Shown here: in pieces, positions 24,388 through 33,213 of the stretch
Layout: every line of letters starts with the position of its first letter
How positions within the stretch are numbered: the stretch's first letter is position 1
Source: Clostridia bacterium
Lineage (GTDB): Bacteria > Bacillota > Clostridia > Oscillospirales > Acutalibacteraceae
DNA length: 64,000 bases
Reading direction: 5' to 3'
NCBI GenBank assembly: GCA_017548045.1
Contig: JAFYNR010000060.1
Coordinates: forward strand, 1 to 64,000
Position numbers and translations under genes: made by a program
Notes under the pieces: model-generated
What the model saw: the letters and a program-made list of their open reading frames with translations, nothing else
What the model was told of the DNA's origin: nothing
The model's database searches: none

Positions 24388-26271
24388 ATGGCATACGGAA
24401 AAGCAATTATATCACTGATTGAGGTTATTCTTTTTATTCTCGGCATTTTTCCCGTTGATACAAACATAAGCTACGGCGGAGGCGATTATACTGCACCTGC
24501 GGTAACAACACCGATGTATGTTGTTCGGGACGGCGAAAGTGATTTTTCAATTGTTACGGCAGAGGATGCGGATGAATGTGTTATGACCGCCGCAGACGAG
24601 CTTCAGACGTATATTGAAAAAATCAGCGGCGCAGAGCTTCCCGTAATCACCGAAAGCCGGCTTGCAGACGGCGAAAAGGCCATTGTTCTCGGAGAAACGG
24701 AGCTTGAAAACAATATTACCTCCGTCAACCGTGACGCCATCGGTGCGGACGGTTTTATGCTTTATTCCGACGTCAATTATCTGCTTGTTGCAGGCGGTGA
24801 CAGCCGCGGCACCCTTTACGGAGTTTACACCCTGCTTGAGGATTATTTCGGCGTTCGCTGGTTTACACCCGAGCTTGAGGTTGTGCCCGAAAGCAAGGAT
24901 ATCATTATTGACGGAAAGCTCAATAAAATAATTCAGCCGTCATTTGAAATCCGCCGTAACAGCCCTGCGGGTTCAACCGATGCCTACCGTGCAAGAACAA
25001 AAATGAACGTTTCGTTCCACTATGAAATGCCCGAATACGGTGGAGCGCTGACCTGGGTGCTTTGGGACGTTACCTTTGACAGACTTGTGCCCGATTCGCT
25101 TTTTGCCGAGCATCCCGAATACTTTGCAATGCTTCCCGACGGCACACGCACAACGGACCACGTCTGCGTAACAAATCCCGAGGTGCTCACCGTTGCGGTT
25201 GAAAACGCAAGAAAAGCAATTCTTGCAGACACAAAGAATGCAAAATACATCCACATCGGTCAGAAGGATAATTCAAATTACTGTCAGTGTGAAAACTGTA
25301 CCGCACTTTACGAAAAATACGGAAGCATTTCCGCACCCACAATTATCTTCACAAACGCTTTTGCGGATGCCCTTGACGATGAATTCCCCGATTTCACATT
25401 CACATTCTATGCCTACCTCGAAACCGAGCGTCCTCCCAAGGATTTATCACTTAAATGCAACTCCAACGTTGTGCCCGTGCTTTGCGGACTTCACCACGCC
25501 TGCCGAAGCCATCTGCTGACGGAATGCGGTGCTCAGGACGGTGACGAAAGCTTCCTTAACCTTTACGGCAACAATGAGCCTGCAATCGCTCAGGATTTTG
25601 CAGATTGGACAAAGATTGCAGACAGAACATTTATCTACGACTACACAATAAACTTTCTCAACACCGCACAGTTTTTCTCAAACCTTGAAACAATGCAGCC
25701 CACAATGAAATATATGCACGATATCGGCATAACGGGCTACGTTTATAACTGCGGCGACGGTCATTACTCCGCCTTTAACGATTTGAGAAACTATCTTCTT
25801 CGCAAGATTCAGTGGGACGTTGATTGCGACGTTGAATATCATATGATGGATTTCATCAAGGCGTATTACGGCGAAGCCGCCGCACCCTACATCAAAGAAA
25901 TTCTTGATATTCAGACTGCACAAACCAAAGCAACCGCCCATGCCTTTGACTTTGACTGGCACTATCAGGCAGGCTTCTACTCGCCCTTCAATGCGTTAAG
26001 GCTTGAAATTCTCTGGCAGAAGGCACTGAAAGCGGATATTACGGAAGAACAGCTTTTCAACGTTGAGGTTGATAATCTGAGCTGGGAATATTTCAAGGCA
26101 AATCAGTTCATCGGCAAATACTTTTTCCTCAACCCCTTCCGTATGCAGGCAAACGAATGGCTTTACGATGAGTTCAAATCTCACGGAATGGACAGGGTTT
26201 CATCCTTCGGAACAATTCCGCAGGATAAAAGCACCGTTGACTTTATGCAAAGGCCCTTTAATTGGGGATAA
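24388..26271 (+). CDS. DUF4838 glycan-active protein
   Basis: 627 aa. N-terminal hydrophobic anchor (about 5-22), then an alpha-glucuronidase/hexosaminidase-N-like domain (about 40-180; AADELQTYIEKISGAELPV and GDSRGTLYGVYTLLEDYFGVRWF), then a TIM-barrel-like DUF4838 region with HIGQKDNSNYCQCENC and GNNEPAIAQDF. Proteins of this kind occur in glycan-utilisation loci and are presumed glycosidases; activity is not established to my knowledge. Start ATG 24388 has GGAGGA seven bases upstream; earlier in-frame ATGs at 24346 and 24382 lack usable spacing. Probably works with the divergent GH92 mannosidase. Confidence 0.82.
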   Translation: MAYGKAIISLIEVILFILGIFPVDTNISYGGGDYTAPAVTTPMYVVRDGESDFSIVTAEDADECVMTAADELQTYIEKISGAELPVITESRLADGEKAIVLGETELENNITSVNRDAIGADGFMLYSDVNYLLVAGGDSRGTLYGVYTLLEDYFGVRWFTPELEVVPESKDIIIDGKLNKIIQPSFEIRRNSPAGSTDAYRARTKMNVSFHYEMPEYGGALTWVLWDVTFDRLVPDSLFAEHPEYFAMLPDGTRTTDHVCVTNPEVLTVAVENARKAILADTKNAKYIHIGQKDNSNYCQCENCTALYEKYGSISAPTIIFTNAFADALDDEFPDFTFTFYAYLETERPPKDLSLKCNSNVVPVLCGLHHACRSHLLTECGAQDGDESFLNLYGNNEPAIAQDFADWTKIADRTFIYDYTINFLNTAQFFSNLETMQPTMKYMHDIGITGYVYNCGDGHYSAFNDLRNYLLRKIQWDVDCDVEYHMMDFIKAYYGEAAAPYIKEILDIQTAQTKATAHAFDFDWHYQAGFYSPFNALRLEILWQKALKADITEEQLFNVEVDNLSWEYFKANQFIGKYFFLNPFRMQANEWLYDEFKSHGMDRVSSFGTIPQDKSTVDFMQRPFNWG

Positions 26272-26273
26272 AA

Positions 26274-26310
26274 ATACGGCACACCTCATAACGAGGTGTG
26301 CCTTGTTGTT
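26274..26310. terminator. Bidirectional terminator between DUF4838 and phosphatase genes
   Basis: 10-bp stem GGCACACCTC/GAGGTGTGCC (26278-26287 with 26293-26302), T-rich on the right and A-rich on the left. Confidence 0.88.
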
Positions 26311-27645
26311 TTATATCATTGAAAAAAGTGTTTTCAGCATTGAAATGAACACGGTAAAAATATTTGCATCTGAATCGGAAGTGTTATCCTTCACTTCAAA
26401 AGAATCAATGATTTCATCCGTGTCGGTGCGGTAGGTTGTGCCTTTGATTGCGCTGTCGGTAAAGGTGAGTGCTGTGTAGGTAGGCACTCTCACGTCAAAC
26501 GCACTGACGGTGAAAGATGCAAGCTCGTCGGGCAAGGGGTCGTAGTTACTGCCCGAAGCAGAGGATGACTGCACATAAACGGTGCCTTCGCCCTTCGCCT
26601 CCTCGCCTGCATACATAGGCTCGGTGCGTGAATAAAAGTGGTCGTGACCGCTGAGCACAAGGTCGATATCGTAGCAATCGAAAAGCGACGAGAAAAGAAG
26701 TCTGTATTCCGAATACTCATCATCGCTTAATGATGCGGAATAGGGATTATGGTGCATTGTCACAACTCTCCACTTTGTGTCGGGATAAGCCTTTACGGCG
26801 GATTTCAGCACCTTTGCAGTGTCAAAAAGAAAATTATTGTTTGAATTGACGGTTATGAAAAGCACGTCGCCGTAGGTGTAATAATAACCCGTACCCGCTT
26901 CATCGCCCAGAAGCTCATTCACTTCGTTGGGATTGTTAAAAACATCGCCGTAGAGGGTTTCGCCCTTGTCGTGGTTGCCGATTGTATTTGCAACAGGTAC
27001 ACTGCGGAGTGCCTCGGGCGAAAGATACGCTTTCATCTGTGTTATGCTGTCTGCAGACTGAAGCTGGTCGCCACCCGAAATGATAAATGCGGCTTCGGGA
27101 TATCTTCCCGTCATTTTGTCTACTGTGTAATTCCAGCCGCAGGTGTCACGTATAAGTACCTCTTCAAGGGTTTCTTCACCTGAACGTCCTATCTGAGCGT
27201 CGGAAACAAAAAGCACCGTGAAATTCTCTTCGGGCTGAACGGTAATCGGCTGAGGCTCGCTCCATTCGCCCTTTTCGGTATACGAATAAAAATATGTTTT
27301 CCCCGTTTCAAGGCCGCCGACGGTAACCTTGTTGGACATACAGTCACCTGTGGCTTCGCTTGTCTCAACGGGTATTTCTTTTGCGTCGGACATATCGCTG
27401 TTTTCGGAAATTCTGAATGCCGCTTCTTTTCCGTCTGAAGAAAGCCATGCAAAGCGTACCTCGCCTGCCTCGGCTCCGACAGAAAGAGAAATCACCGTAT
27501 CATCCGTAAAAATCTCACTCCACCCGGGAGCAAAAGCAGAAAGCACATCCTCCCCGTAAGCATAGCCCGACTCCGCATAGGCAACAACGCCTGCAAGCAA
27601 TGCAACAACAAGAGTCAGTGCAATAACGGCGGTAATTTTTTTCAT
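26311..27645 (-). CDS. Secreted purple-acid-phosphatase-like metallophosphoesterase
   Basis: 444 aa. A signal peptide (1-24, cleavage near AYAES) precedes an N-terminal FN3-like domain (about 45-140; GLETGKTYFYSY) and a metallophosphatase domain (about 143-390) with the full metal set: VSDAQIG, SGGDQ, IGNHDKG, MHHNPY and SGHDHFYSR. This is the purple acid phosphatase layout, acting on phosphomonoesters or diesters outside the cell. The C-terminus (NIFTVFISMLKTLFSMI) is amphipathic-hydrophobic and may bind the membrane. AAGGAG ribosome site. Divergent from the GH43 gene. Confidence 0.88.
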   Translation of the reverse strand: MKKITAVIALTLVVALLAGVVAYAESGYAYGEDVLSAFAPGWSEIFTDDTVISLSVGAEAGEVRFAWLSSDGKEAAFRISENSDMSDAKEIPVETSEATGDCMSNKVTVGGLETGKTYFYSYTEKGEWSEPQPITVQPEENFTVLFVSDAQIGRSGEETLEEVLIRDTCGWNYTVDKMTGRYPEAAFIISGGDQLQSADSITQMKAYLSPEALRSVPVANTIGNHDKGETLYGDVFNNPNEVNELLGDEAGTGYYYTYGDVLFITVNSNNNFLFDTAKVLKSAVKAYPDTKWRVVTMHHNPYSASLSDDEYSEYRLLFSSLFDCYDIDLVLSGHDHFYSRTEPMYAGEEAKGEGTVYVQSSSASGSNYDPLPDELASFTVSAFDVRVPTYTALTFTDSAIKGTTYRTDTDEIIDSFEVKDNTSDSDANIFTVFISMLKTLFSMI

Positions 27646-27676
27646 TTCATTCTCCTTTTCGTTATTTTATAAAATC

Positions 27677-27705
27677 ATTTTAGACTCATATTCTCCGTTT
27701 GTCAA
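27677..27705 (-). promoter_or_regulatory. Promoter of the phosphatase gene
   Basis: Perfect TTGACA (27705-27700), 17-bp spacer, TAAAAT (27682-27677). Confidence 0.72.
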
Positions 27706-27713
27706 TTTATTCT

Positions 27714-27742
27714 TTGACTGTAAAGAAATAATGTGGTATTAT
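27714..27742 (+). promoter_or_regulatory. Promoter of the GH43/aminotransferase pair
   Basis: TTGACT (27714-27719), 17-bp spacer, TATTAT (27737-27742). Its -35 lies only 8 bp from the -35 of the divergent phosphatase promoter, so the two likely compete or share a regulator. Confidence 0.72.
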
Positions 27743-27767
27743 CGTAGTGTCAGAAAGGAGTGCTGAT

Positions 27768-28826
27768 ATGACAATTACATCTTTCCTTCGTATTCTTACG
27801 GCAATCATAATGATTCCTTACTTTCTCTACAACTACATATTCAACGATTACGCCTACCCTGCGGTCAGCAGAGAAGGAGCTTACGTATTTTGCTACTTTG
27901 TGGGCAACGAGGTTGATGAGCAGAAAATTCACCTTGCCGTCAGCACTGACGGATATAATTTCAATGCTCTCAACGATAATAAGCCCATTATAAATCAGAC
28001 GAAGGGTACGGGCTGTGTCCGTGACCCTTACATTCTCAGCGGTAAGGATGAAAACGGCAGGGATTGCTACTTCATTATCGCAACGGATATGAACGCCCTT
28101 GAAGGCTGGACCTCAAACCACGCACTTATCACCTGGAAATCCTATGACCTTATCAACTGGATTGACGAAACGGTTATCGATATCCGTCAGTTTGAGGGCT
28201 TTGAAACAACAAACCGTGCCTGGGCGCCTCAGGCATTGTGGGATGCCGAAAAAGAAATGTATATGGTTTACTGGGCAAATTCAACCGCAGAGAATGATAC
28301 CGCAGGCCATTACTATGCATACACCAGGGATTTCAAAACCTTTGAAACTCAGCCTCAGGTGCTTTACGGCAGATGGAACGAGGTTGACCCCGAAACGGGT
28401 GAAACAAGGAATATTCAGTGTATTGACGGAGATATAATCTACAACGAAAAAGACGGTTATTATTACCTCTATTTTAAGGAAGACCTTACCCAGAAAATCG
28501 CATACGTAAGGTCAAAAAATATGACGGGTCCCTACAACACCGATTACACGATATGCTCACTTAACTGGTACGGTGTCGAGGGCAGCTCGATGTACCGCAT
28601 AACGGGTACGGATGCATATATGATGATTATGGATGAATACGGCGAAGGTACGTTCTTCGCACAGATGACCCGTGATTTTGAAAATTTCAGGCAGGTACAG
28701 CGTTCAACCTATTCAATGAATCACCTCAGACCCCGCCACGGCTCGGTGCTTGCAATCAGTGAAGACGAATACAGAGCACTTGTTGACGCATACGGCATTC
28801 AGGAAATACCCAAGGAGAACAAATAA
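27768..28826 (+). CDS. GH43-like five-bladed beta-propeller glycosidase
   Basis: 352 aa. A short hydrophobic N-terminal helix (about 5-22) likely anchors it outside the membrane. The propeller carries CVRDPYIL (pKa-modulating Asp of GH43), RAWAPQALWD, MYMVYWANS and YGVEGSSMYRI, whose Glu matches the general acid. GH43 enzymes cleave arabinose- or xylose-containing glycans; the precise substrate is open. ATG 27768 has AAAGGAG eight bases upstream, unlike the in-frame ATG at 27747. Its stop overlaps the next start (TAATG), so it is co-translated with the aminotransferase fusion. Confidence 0.8.
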   Translation: MTITSFLRILTAIIMIPYFLYNYIFNDYAYPAVSREGAYVFCYFVGNEVDEQKIHLAVSTDGYNFNALNDNKPIINQTKGTGCVRDPYILSGKDENGRDCYFIIATDMNALEGWTSNHALITWKSYDLINWIDETVIDIRQFEGFETTNRAWAPQALWDAEKEMYMVYWANSTAENDTAGHYYAYTRDFKTFETQPQVLYGRWNEVDPETGETRNIQCIDGDIIYNEKDGYYYLYFKEDLTQKIAYVRSKNMTGPYNTDYTICSLNWYGVEGSSMYRITGTDAYMMIMDEYGEGTFFAQMTRDFENFRQVQRSTYSMNHLRPRHGSVLAISEDEYRALVDAYGIQEIPKENK

Positions 28827-30592
28827 TGAAACACGATTTTACAAGTATACCCGACAGAAGCTCATTCGGTGCGGCTAAATGGAACAGAGCAAAGAATTCT
28901 TCAACGGAATTCGTTCCCCTTTCCGTTGCGGATATGGAATTCCCCACCGCAAAGCCCATCAGAGAAGCGCTCAAAAGAATTGCCGAGGATGCAATTCTGG
29001 GCTACACCGACCCTACCGAAGCATATTTTGACGCAGTTACGGGCTGGATGAAGCGCCGTCACGATTTTGAAGTCAAAAAAGAGTGGATTATACAGACACC
29101 CGGCATAATCACCGCCCTTGAAATGCTTGTTGAGGCATTCACCTCACCAGGCGACGGTGTTATCATTATGTCACCCGTTTATTATCCCTTTGATATGGCG
29201 GTTGTTGCCGCAAGCAGAAAAATCGTTTACTGCCCTCTTATTCACGAAAACGGCGAATACCGTATTGACTATGCTCTTCTTGAAAAGAAAGCAAAGGATA
29301 AAAACAACACTGCTCTTTTATTCTGCAACCCCCACAACCCCATAGGCAAGGTATGGTCACCCGAAGAAATGGCAAGGGTTGTTGACATCTGCTGTGACAA
29401 CGGCGTTTTCATCATCGACGATGAAATTCACAACGACCTGATAATGCCCGGTTATAACCACACGGTTATGGCAAACGTAAGCGAAAGAGCAATGAACAAC
29501 ATTGCGGTATGCACTGCCCCCAGCAAAACCTTTAACCTTGCAGGTATGCAGTGCTCAAACATCATCATTCCCAATGATGAAATGAGAAAAAGGGCAATAG
29601 CCTGCAACTGGCTTGATATGCAGATGCATCTGAATATCTTCGCCTATGCCGCCTGCACCGCCGCATATAACGAATGTGAGGACTGGCTCGAAGAGCTTCT
29701 TGCCGTTATTGCGGATAACGCAAAGTGCGTTGAGGATTTTATGGCGGAAAACTTCCCCGAAATCAAGGTTTATCCCTTAGAGGGTACATATCTCCAGTGG
29801 CTCGATATGCGTTCACTCGGTATGACGCACGTTGAACTTCGTGAAATGCTTGAGGGTGCAAACATTTATCTTGACGGCGGTGAAATGTTCGGTCCTCTCG
29901 GCAGAGGTTTTCAGCGCATAAACCTTGCCTGTGCAGGAGAAACCCTTGAAAAAATGCTTGTGCGCTTCAGAAATGCGGTTGAAAAGACCCGCAGAGATTG
30001 GGCTGAAAACGGCAGACCTCACCGCCGTACACTTTCCGTCGGCACAGCACTTGACGGCTTTGTTTATGAATCCGCCAAAAGCACCCATTGCCGCCTTGAG
30101 GACGTAATCGATAAAAAAGCCCTCATCGTTTTCACAAGATATTACGAATGTGACCTTACTCAGAAGCTTCTCGCCCTGCTTGCCGCCGCTTACCCCGGCG
30201 CAAAGGCAATGGGCTGTGAAATAAAGGCGGTTGTTCAGTCCGATATTCAGACCCTTGCCCCCGTTCAGGGCAGATATCCCTTTGAGCTTATTGCGGATAA
30301 AGACAGAAAGCTTTTTGACCGCTACAACGTTTTCGAGGCTGACAGTGCAGTAAATCTTATTGCAGGCGACAAGCTTTTCGAATCAATGGCAGGCAAGGAT
30401 ATCCGCAGGCTTATCGGCACTGATCTGCTTAACACAATCACGGGCACCGCCGAAGCCGTTGAAGGCAGAAGACCCCTTCAGCTTTGTGCATTCATCGGCG
30501 TTGACAGGGATATGAGGGTAATTTATTCCCATTACAGCAGAACACTTTCCGACTTCCCCGAAATCAAAGAAATTATAAAAGCTATGATTTAA
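28826..30592 (+). CDS. MalY/PatB-type aminotransferase fused to peroxiredoxin-like domain
   Basis: 588 aa. Residues 1-390 are a fold-type I PLP enzyme of the MalY/PatB (cystathionine beta-lyase) group: PLSVADMEFPT, LLFCNPHNPIGKVW, IIDDEIHNDL and the PLP lysine K234 in APSKTFNLAG. Residues about 405-588 form a thioredoxin-fold, AhpC/TSA-like domain: KKALIVFTRYYECDLTQ and FELIADKDRKLFDRYNV. Where related domains have CxxC-type sites this one has a single Cys (YYECDLTQ). A C-S lyase joined to a redox domain could link sulfur release with thiol or peroxide handling; that is inference. Ribosome site AAGGAG inside the GH43 gene. No terminator seen after it. Confidence 0.85.
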   Translation: MKHDFTSIPDRSSFGAAKWNRAKNSSTEFVPLSVADMEFPTAKPIREALKRIAEDAILGYTDPTEAYFDAVTGWMKRRHDFEVKKEWIIQTPGIITALEMLVEAFTSPGDGVIIMSPVYYPFDMAVVAASRKIVYCPLIHENGEYRIDYALLEKKAKDKNNTALLFCNPHNPIGKVWSPEEMARVVDICCDNGVFIIDDEIHNDLIMPGYNHTVMANVSERAMNNIAVCTAPSKTFNLAGMQCSNIIIPNDEMRKRAIACNWLDMQMHLNIFAYAACTAAYNECEDWLEELLAVIADNAKCVEDFMAENFPEIKVYPLEGTYLQWLDMRSLGMTHVELREMLEGANIYLDGGEMFGPLGRGFQRINLACAGETLEKMLVRFRNAVEKTRRDWAENGRPHRRTLSVGTALDGFVYESAKSTHCRLEDVIDKKALIVFTRYYECDLTQKLLALLAAAYPGAKAMGCEIKAVVQSDIQTLAPVQGRYPFELIADKDRKLFDRYNVFEADSAVNLIAGDKLFESMAGKDIRRLIGTDLLNTITGTAEAVEGRRPLQLCAFIGVDRDMRVIYSHYSRTLSDFPEIKEIIKAMI

Positions 30593-30670
30593 TTGCGTAA
30601 AAGAATAATTTTATATGCCATTTTGTTAAAAATCCGTATTTTCCAGCCCGAAAAATATGGATTTTTTACA

Positions 30671-30699
30671 TTGATTTTTTTCTTTTTATATGGTAAACT
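30671..30699 (+). promoter_or_regulatory. Promoter of the M23 peptidase gene
   Basis: TTGATT (30671-30676), 17-bp spacer, TAAACT (30694-30699). Confidence 0.55.
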
Positions 30700-30746
30700 T
30701 TACGAGTTTGTGTGTCAAAAATGCTATAAAAGGAAAAGGTACTTGA

Positions 30747-31601
30747 ATGAAACGCTACTTTTCACTCACCCTCGCACTTTTAATGGGTATTTTCGGTTTC
30801 GGTTTTTCTGAAAAACCCGTTGAAAGCAGAGAGGCGCTCCTCAGCGCTCAGCCCGTTGTGGCAGAGCTGACTGCAGCCGCAGCACCCGCACCCGAAATTT
30901 TAATAAAAACACTTCCCGTTGCAGAAACGGAACCCGTAATCGTAACCCAGCCTGCAGCAGAGCTTGTTACGGAGCCCGTGACAGAGCCTGCAACAGAGCT
31001 TACAACAAAACCTGCAATCAAGCTTGCCGTCAAGGTCACGGCAGAGATTGCAACCGTTCCCTCAACGGTTCCCGTAACTGTTACGGAAACTGAACCCGTT
31101 ACTGAAGAAACAACAAAGCAGCCCGAAACAACCGTTGCCCCCACCGAAACAAAAAAGGTATCCGAAAGCGACAGCGGCTATGCCTGGCCTGCTCACGTCA
31201 ATGCTGAACTAATCGCAACCTACCCCTCATATTCAGACGGCTCCGCTCACTGGGGCGTCGATATCGGTTTGTACGATGACGGCACCAACATTTCCGAAGG
31301 CACCGATATTCTTGCCGCCCGCGACGGTGTTGTTGTTACCGTGTATAACGACGGCAAATGGAACGCAGGCTTCGGCAACTATTGCGTGATTGACCACGGC
31401 AACGGAGTTCAGACTCTTTATGCCCACTCAAAGGATATCAGAGTCAGCGAAGGCGACAGAGTTATTCAGGGTCAGGTTATCGGTATCGTAGGCGATACGG
31501 GCAACACAACCGCACCTCACCTTCACTTTGAAGTAAGAGTTGAAAACGGCAACGGCTCATATAAGAGAGTCAATCCCCTTAAATTTATCAGCGAGCCCTG
31601 A
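30747..31601 (+). CDS. Secreted M23 family metallopeptidase
   Basis: 284 aa. A signal peptide (1-20), then a Thr/Glu/Pro/Val-rich linker (about 30-140) with repeated TEPV units that could span the cell wall, then an M23 (LytM) endopeptidase domain (about 150-282). Zinc motifs are present: HWGVDIG (His and Asp) and APHLHFEV (HxH). These enzymes cut peptidoglycan cross-links or act as activators of division or sporulation amidases. The repeat linker explains the low-complexity DNA at 30.9-31.15 kb. Single-gene unit upstream of the trpB T-box. Confidence 0.88.
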   Translation: MKRYFSLTLALLMGIFGFGFSEKPVESREALLSAQPVVAELTAAAAPAPEILIKTLPVAETEPVIVTQPAAELVTEPVTEPATELTTKPAIKLAVKVTAEIATVPSTVPVTVTETEPVTEETTKQPETTVAPTETKKVSESDSGYAWPAHVNAELIATYPSYSDGSAHWGVDIGLYDDGTNISEGTDILAARDGVVVTVYNDGKWNAGFGNYCVIDHGNGVQTLYAHSKDIRVSEGDRVIQGQVIGIVGDTGNTTAPHLHFEVRVENGNGSYKRVNPLKFISEP

Positions 31602-31613
31602 TAAATTTTCCGC

Positions 31614-31642
31614 TTGACAATATTATTTTGCGGTGATATAAT
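31614..31642 (+). promoter_or_regulatory. Consensus promoter of the trpB T-box leader
   Basis: TTGACA (31614-31619), 17-bp spacer, TATAAT (31637-31642): a perfect consensus. Confidence 0.9.
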
Positions 31643-31648
31643 ACAGAA

Positions 31649-31931
31649 AAATTCAATATGCAAACCGATGAAGCGGAAATAAAGGCGTTTATGCCTTCAC
31701 AGAGAGCCTGCGTTGCTGAGAGTCAGGCAAGAAACAGTTCGTCAAATGGGCCGCCGAGGGTGCAGTCAAATGCGGATTTTCCGCAGAGTATTCTGCAACG
31801 TGAGGGCATACGTTAGTTGCCGGGGATATGTAAGTATCCTGCAAAGTGCACGGCATTGCCGTGAATCAAGGTGGCACCGCGAATATGCTTATTCGTCCTT
31901 GACAGAAGATAATTCTGTCAGGGATTTTTTT
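31649..31931 (+). ncRNA. T-box riboswitch (tRNA-Trp specific) for trpB
   Basis: Stem I shows the AGAGAG and GCTGAGAGTCAGGC elements, followed by a specifier-loop context AAATGGG with TGG (Trp) at 31747-31749. The T-box sequence AAGGTGGCACCGCG is at 31868-31881; its UGGC (31872-31875) pairs with NCCA ends whose discriminator is G, as in bacterial tRNA-Trp. The leader ends in a terminator at 31896-31931. Uncharged tRNA-Trp should open the terminator and turn on trpB. Specifier, discriminator pairing and downstream gene all agree. Confidence 0.93.
31896..31931 (+). terminator. T-box-controlled terminator
   Basis: 12-bp stem (31896-31907 with 31913-31924, one G-U), loop GATAA, then seven T. Its 5' arm overlaps the antiterminator region that follows the T-box sequence. 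Confidence 0.92.
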
Positions 31932-31957
31932 ATTTTCATTTTCAGGAGGATAATAAA

Positions 31958-33178
31958 ATGAAACTTAACAACGTGGATTTTGATACCTATTTTAACAATT
32001 ACCCCGATAAAGACGGTTACTTCGGCAAATACGGCGGAGTTTACATTGACGATAAGCTGAAAGCCGCTATGGCGGAAATCACCGAAGCATATTATTCAAT
32101 CTGCCAGAGCAGAAAGTTCATTGCAGAGCTTCGCAGAATCCGCAAGGAATTCCAGGGCAGACCCACTCCCGTAACACATCTTGAAAGACTTTCGGATGCT
32201 CTCGGCGGCAAGGTTCAGCTTTATGCAAAGCGCGAAGACCTTAACCATTCGGGTGCACATAAGCTCAATCACTGCATGGGTGAAGCGCTTCTTGCAAAAT
32301 ATATGGGCAAGAAAAAGGTTATTGCCGAAACAGGTGCAGGTCAGCACGGTGTTGCTCTTGCAACCGCCGCCGCATATTTCGGCCTTGAATGTGATATCTA
32401 TATGGGCTCCGTTGATATCAAAAAGCAGGCTCCCAACGTTGCAAGAATGAAAATTCTCGGTGCAAACGTTGTTGAGGTTACTCACGGTCTGCAGACTCTC
32501 AAAGAAGCTGTTGACGCCGCATTCGACGCATACAGCAAGGAATACAAGGATTCAATCTACTGCATCGGCTCGGTGCTCGGCCCTCACCCCTTCCCCATGA
32601 TGGTGCGTGATTTCCAGAGCGTTGTGGGAATTGAAGCAAGAGACCAGTTTATTGAAATGACAGGCCACCTTCCCAGCGCAATCGTTGCCTGCGTAGGCGG
32701 CGGTTCAAATGCGGCAGGTCTTTTTGCAGGCTTCCTCAACGACCCTGTTGATATCTACGGTGTTGAGCCTCTGGGCAGAGGCCCCAAGCTGGGCGACCAC
32801 GCCGCAAGCCTTAAATACGGCACCGAAGGCATTATGCACGGCTTCAACAGCATTATGCTTAAGGATGAAAACGGCGAGCCTGCTCCCGTTTACTCCGTCG
32901 CAAGCGGTCTTGACTACCCCTCATCGGGTCCCGAGCACGCATTCCTGCAGGAAATCGGCAGAGTTAAGTATGACGTTATTGATGACGAAGAAACCATCGA
33001 TGCATTCTATAAGCTTTCACGCCTTGAAGGCATTATCCCCGCAATCGAAAGCTCACACGCGGTTGCATTCGGTATGAAGCTTGCAAAAACTATGGACCAC
33101 GGCTCAATCCTCATCAACCTCTCCGGCAGAGGCGATAAGGATATGGATTACGTAATTGAGAATTACGGAATAAGATAA
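31958..33178 (+). CDS. trpB: Tryptophan synthase beta chain
   Basis: 406 aa, TrpB1-like. YFGKYGGVY start, GRPTPVTHL, the PLP lysine K102 in [37 protein letters not shown] and the phosphate loop VGGGSNAAG are all present. It makes tryptophan from indole and serine, normally in complex with TrpA. No trpA or other trp gene is adjacent, so it may use indole from outside or a distant trpA. Transcribed alone under a tRNA-Trp T-box and closed by a terminator. Ribosome site AGGAGG. Confidence 0.95.
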   Translation: MKLNNVDFDTYFNNYPDKDGYFGKYGGVYIDDKLKAAMAEITEAYYSICQSRKFIAELRRIRKEFQGRPTPVTHLERLSDALGGKVQLYAKREDLNHSGAHKLNHCMGEALLAKYMGKKKVIAETGAGQHGVALATAAAYFGLECDIYMGSVDIKKQAPNVARMKILGANVVEVTHGLQTLKEAVDAAFDAYSKEYKDSIYCIGSVLGPHPFPMMVRDFQSVVGIEARDQFIEMTGHLPSAIVACVGGGSNAAGLFAGFLNDPVDIYGVEPLGRGPKLGDHAASLKYGTEGIMHGFNSIMLKDENGEPAPVYSVASGLDYPSSGPEHAFLQEIGRVKYDVIDDEETIDAFYKLSRLEGIIPAIESSHAVAFGMKLAKTMDHGSILINLSGRGDKDMDYVIENYGIR

Positions 33179-33180
33179 AG

Positions 33181-33213
33181 AAAAAGCACGGATTAAAAAT
33201 CCGTGCTTTTTTT
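33181..33213. terminator. Bidirectional terminator between trpB and truB
   Basis: 13-bp stem AAAAAGCACGGAT/ATCCGTGCTTTTT (33181-33193 with 33199-33211), T run to 33213; symmetric, so it ends both convergent transcripts. Confidence 0.9.

Noticed and set aside
30900-31150. Direct repeats that might be a CRISPR-like or tandem DNA repeat
   Set aside because: They are in-frame TEP/V-type codon repeats of the M23 protein linker, irregular in length, without spacers.
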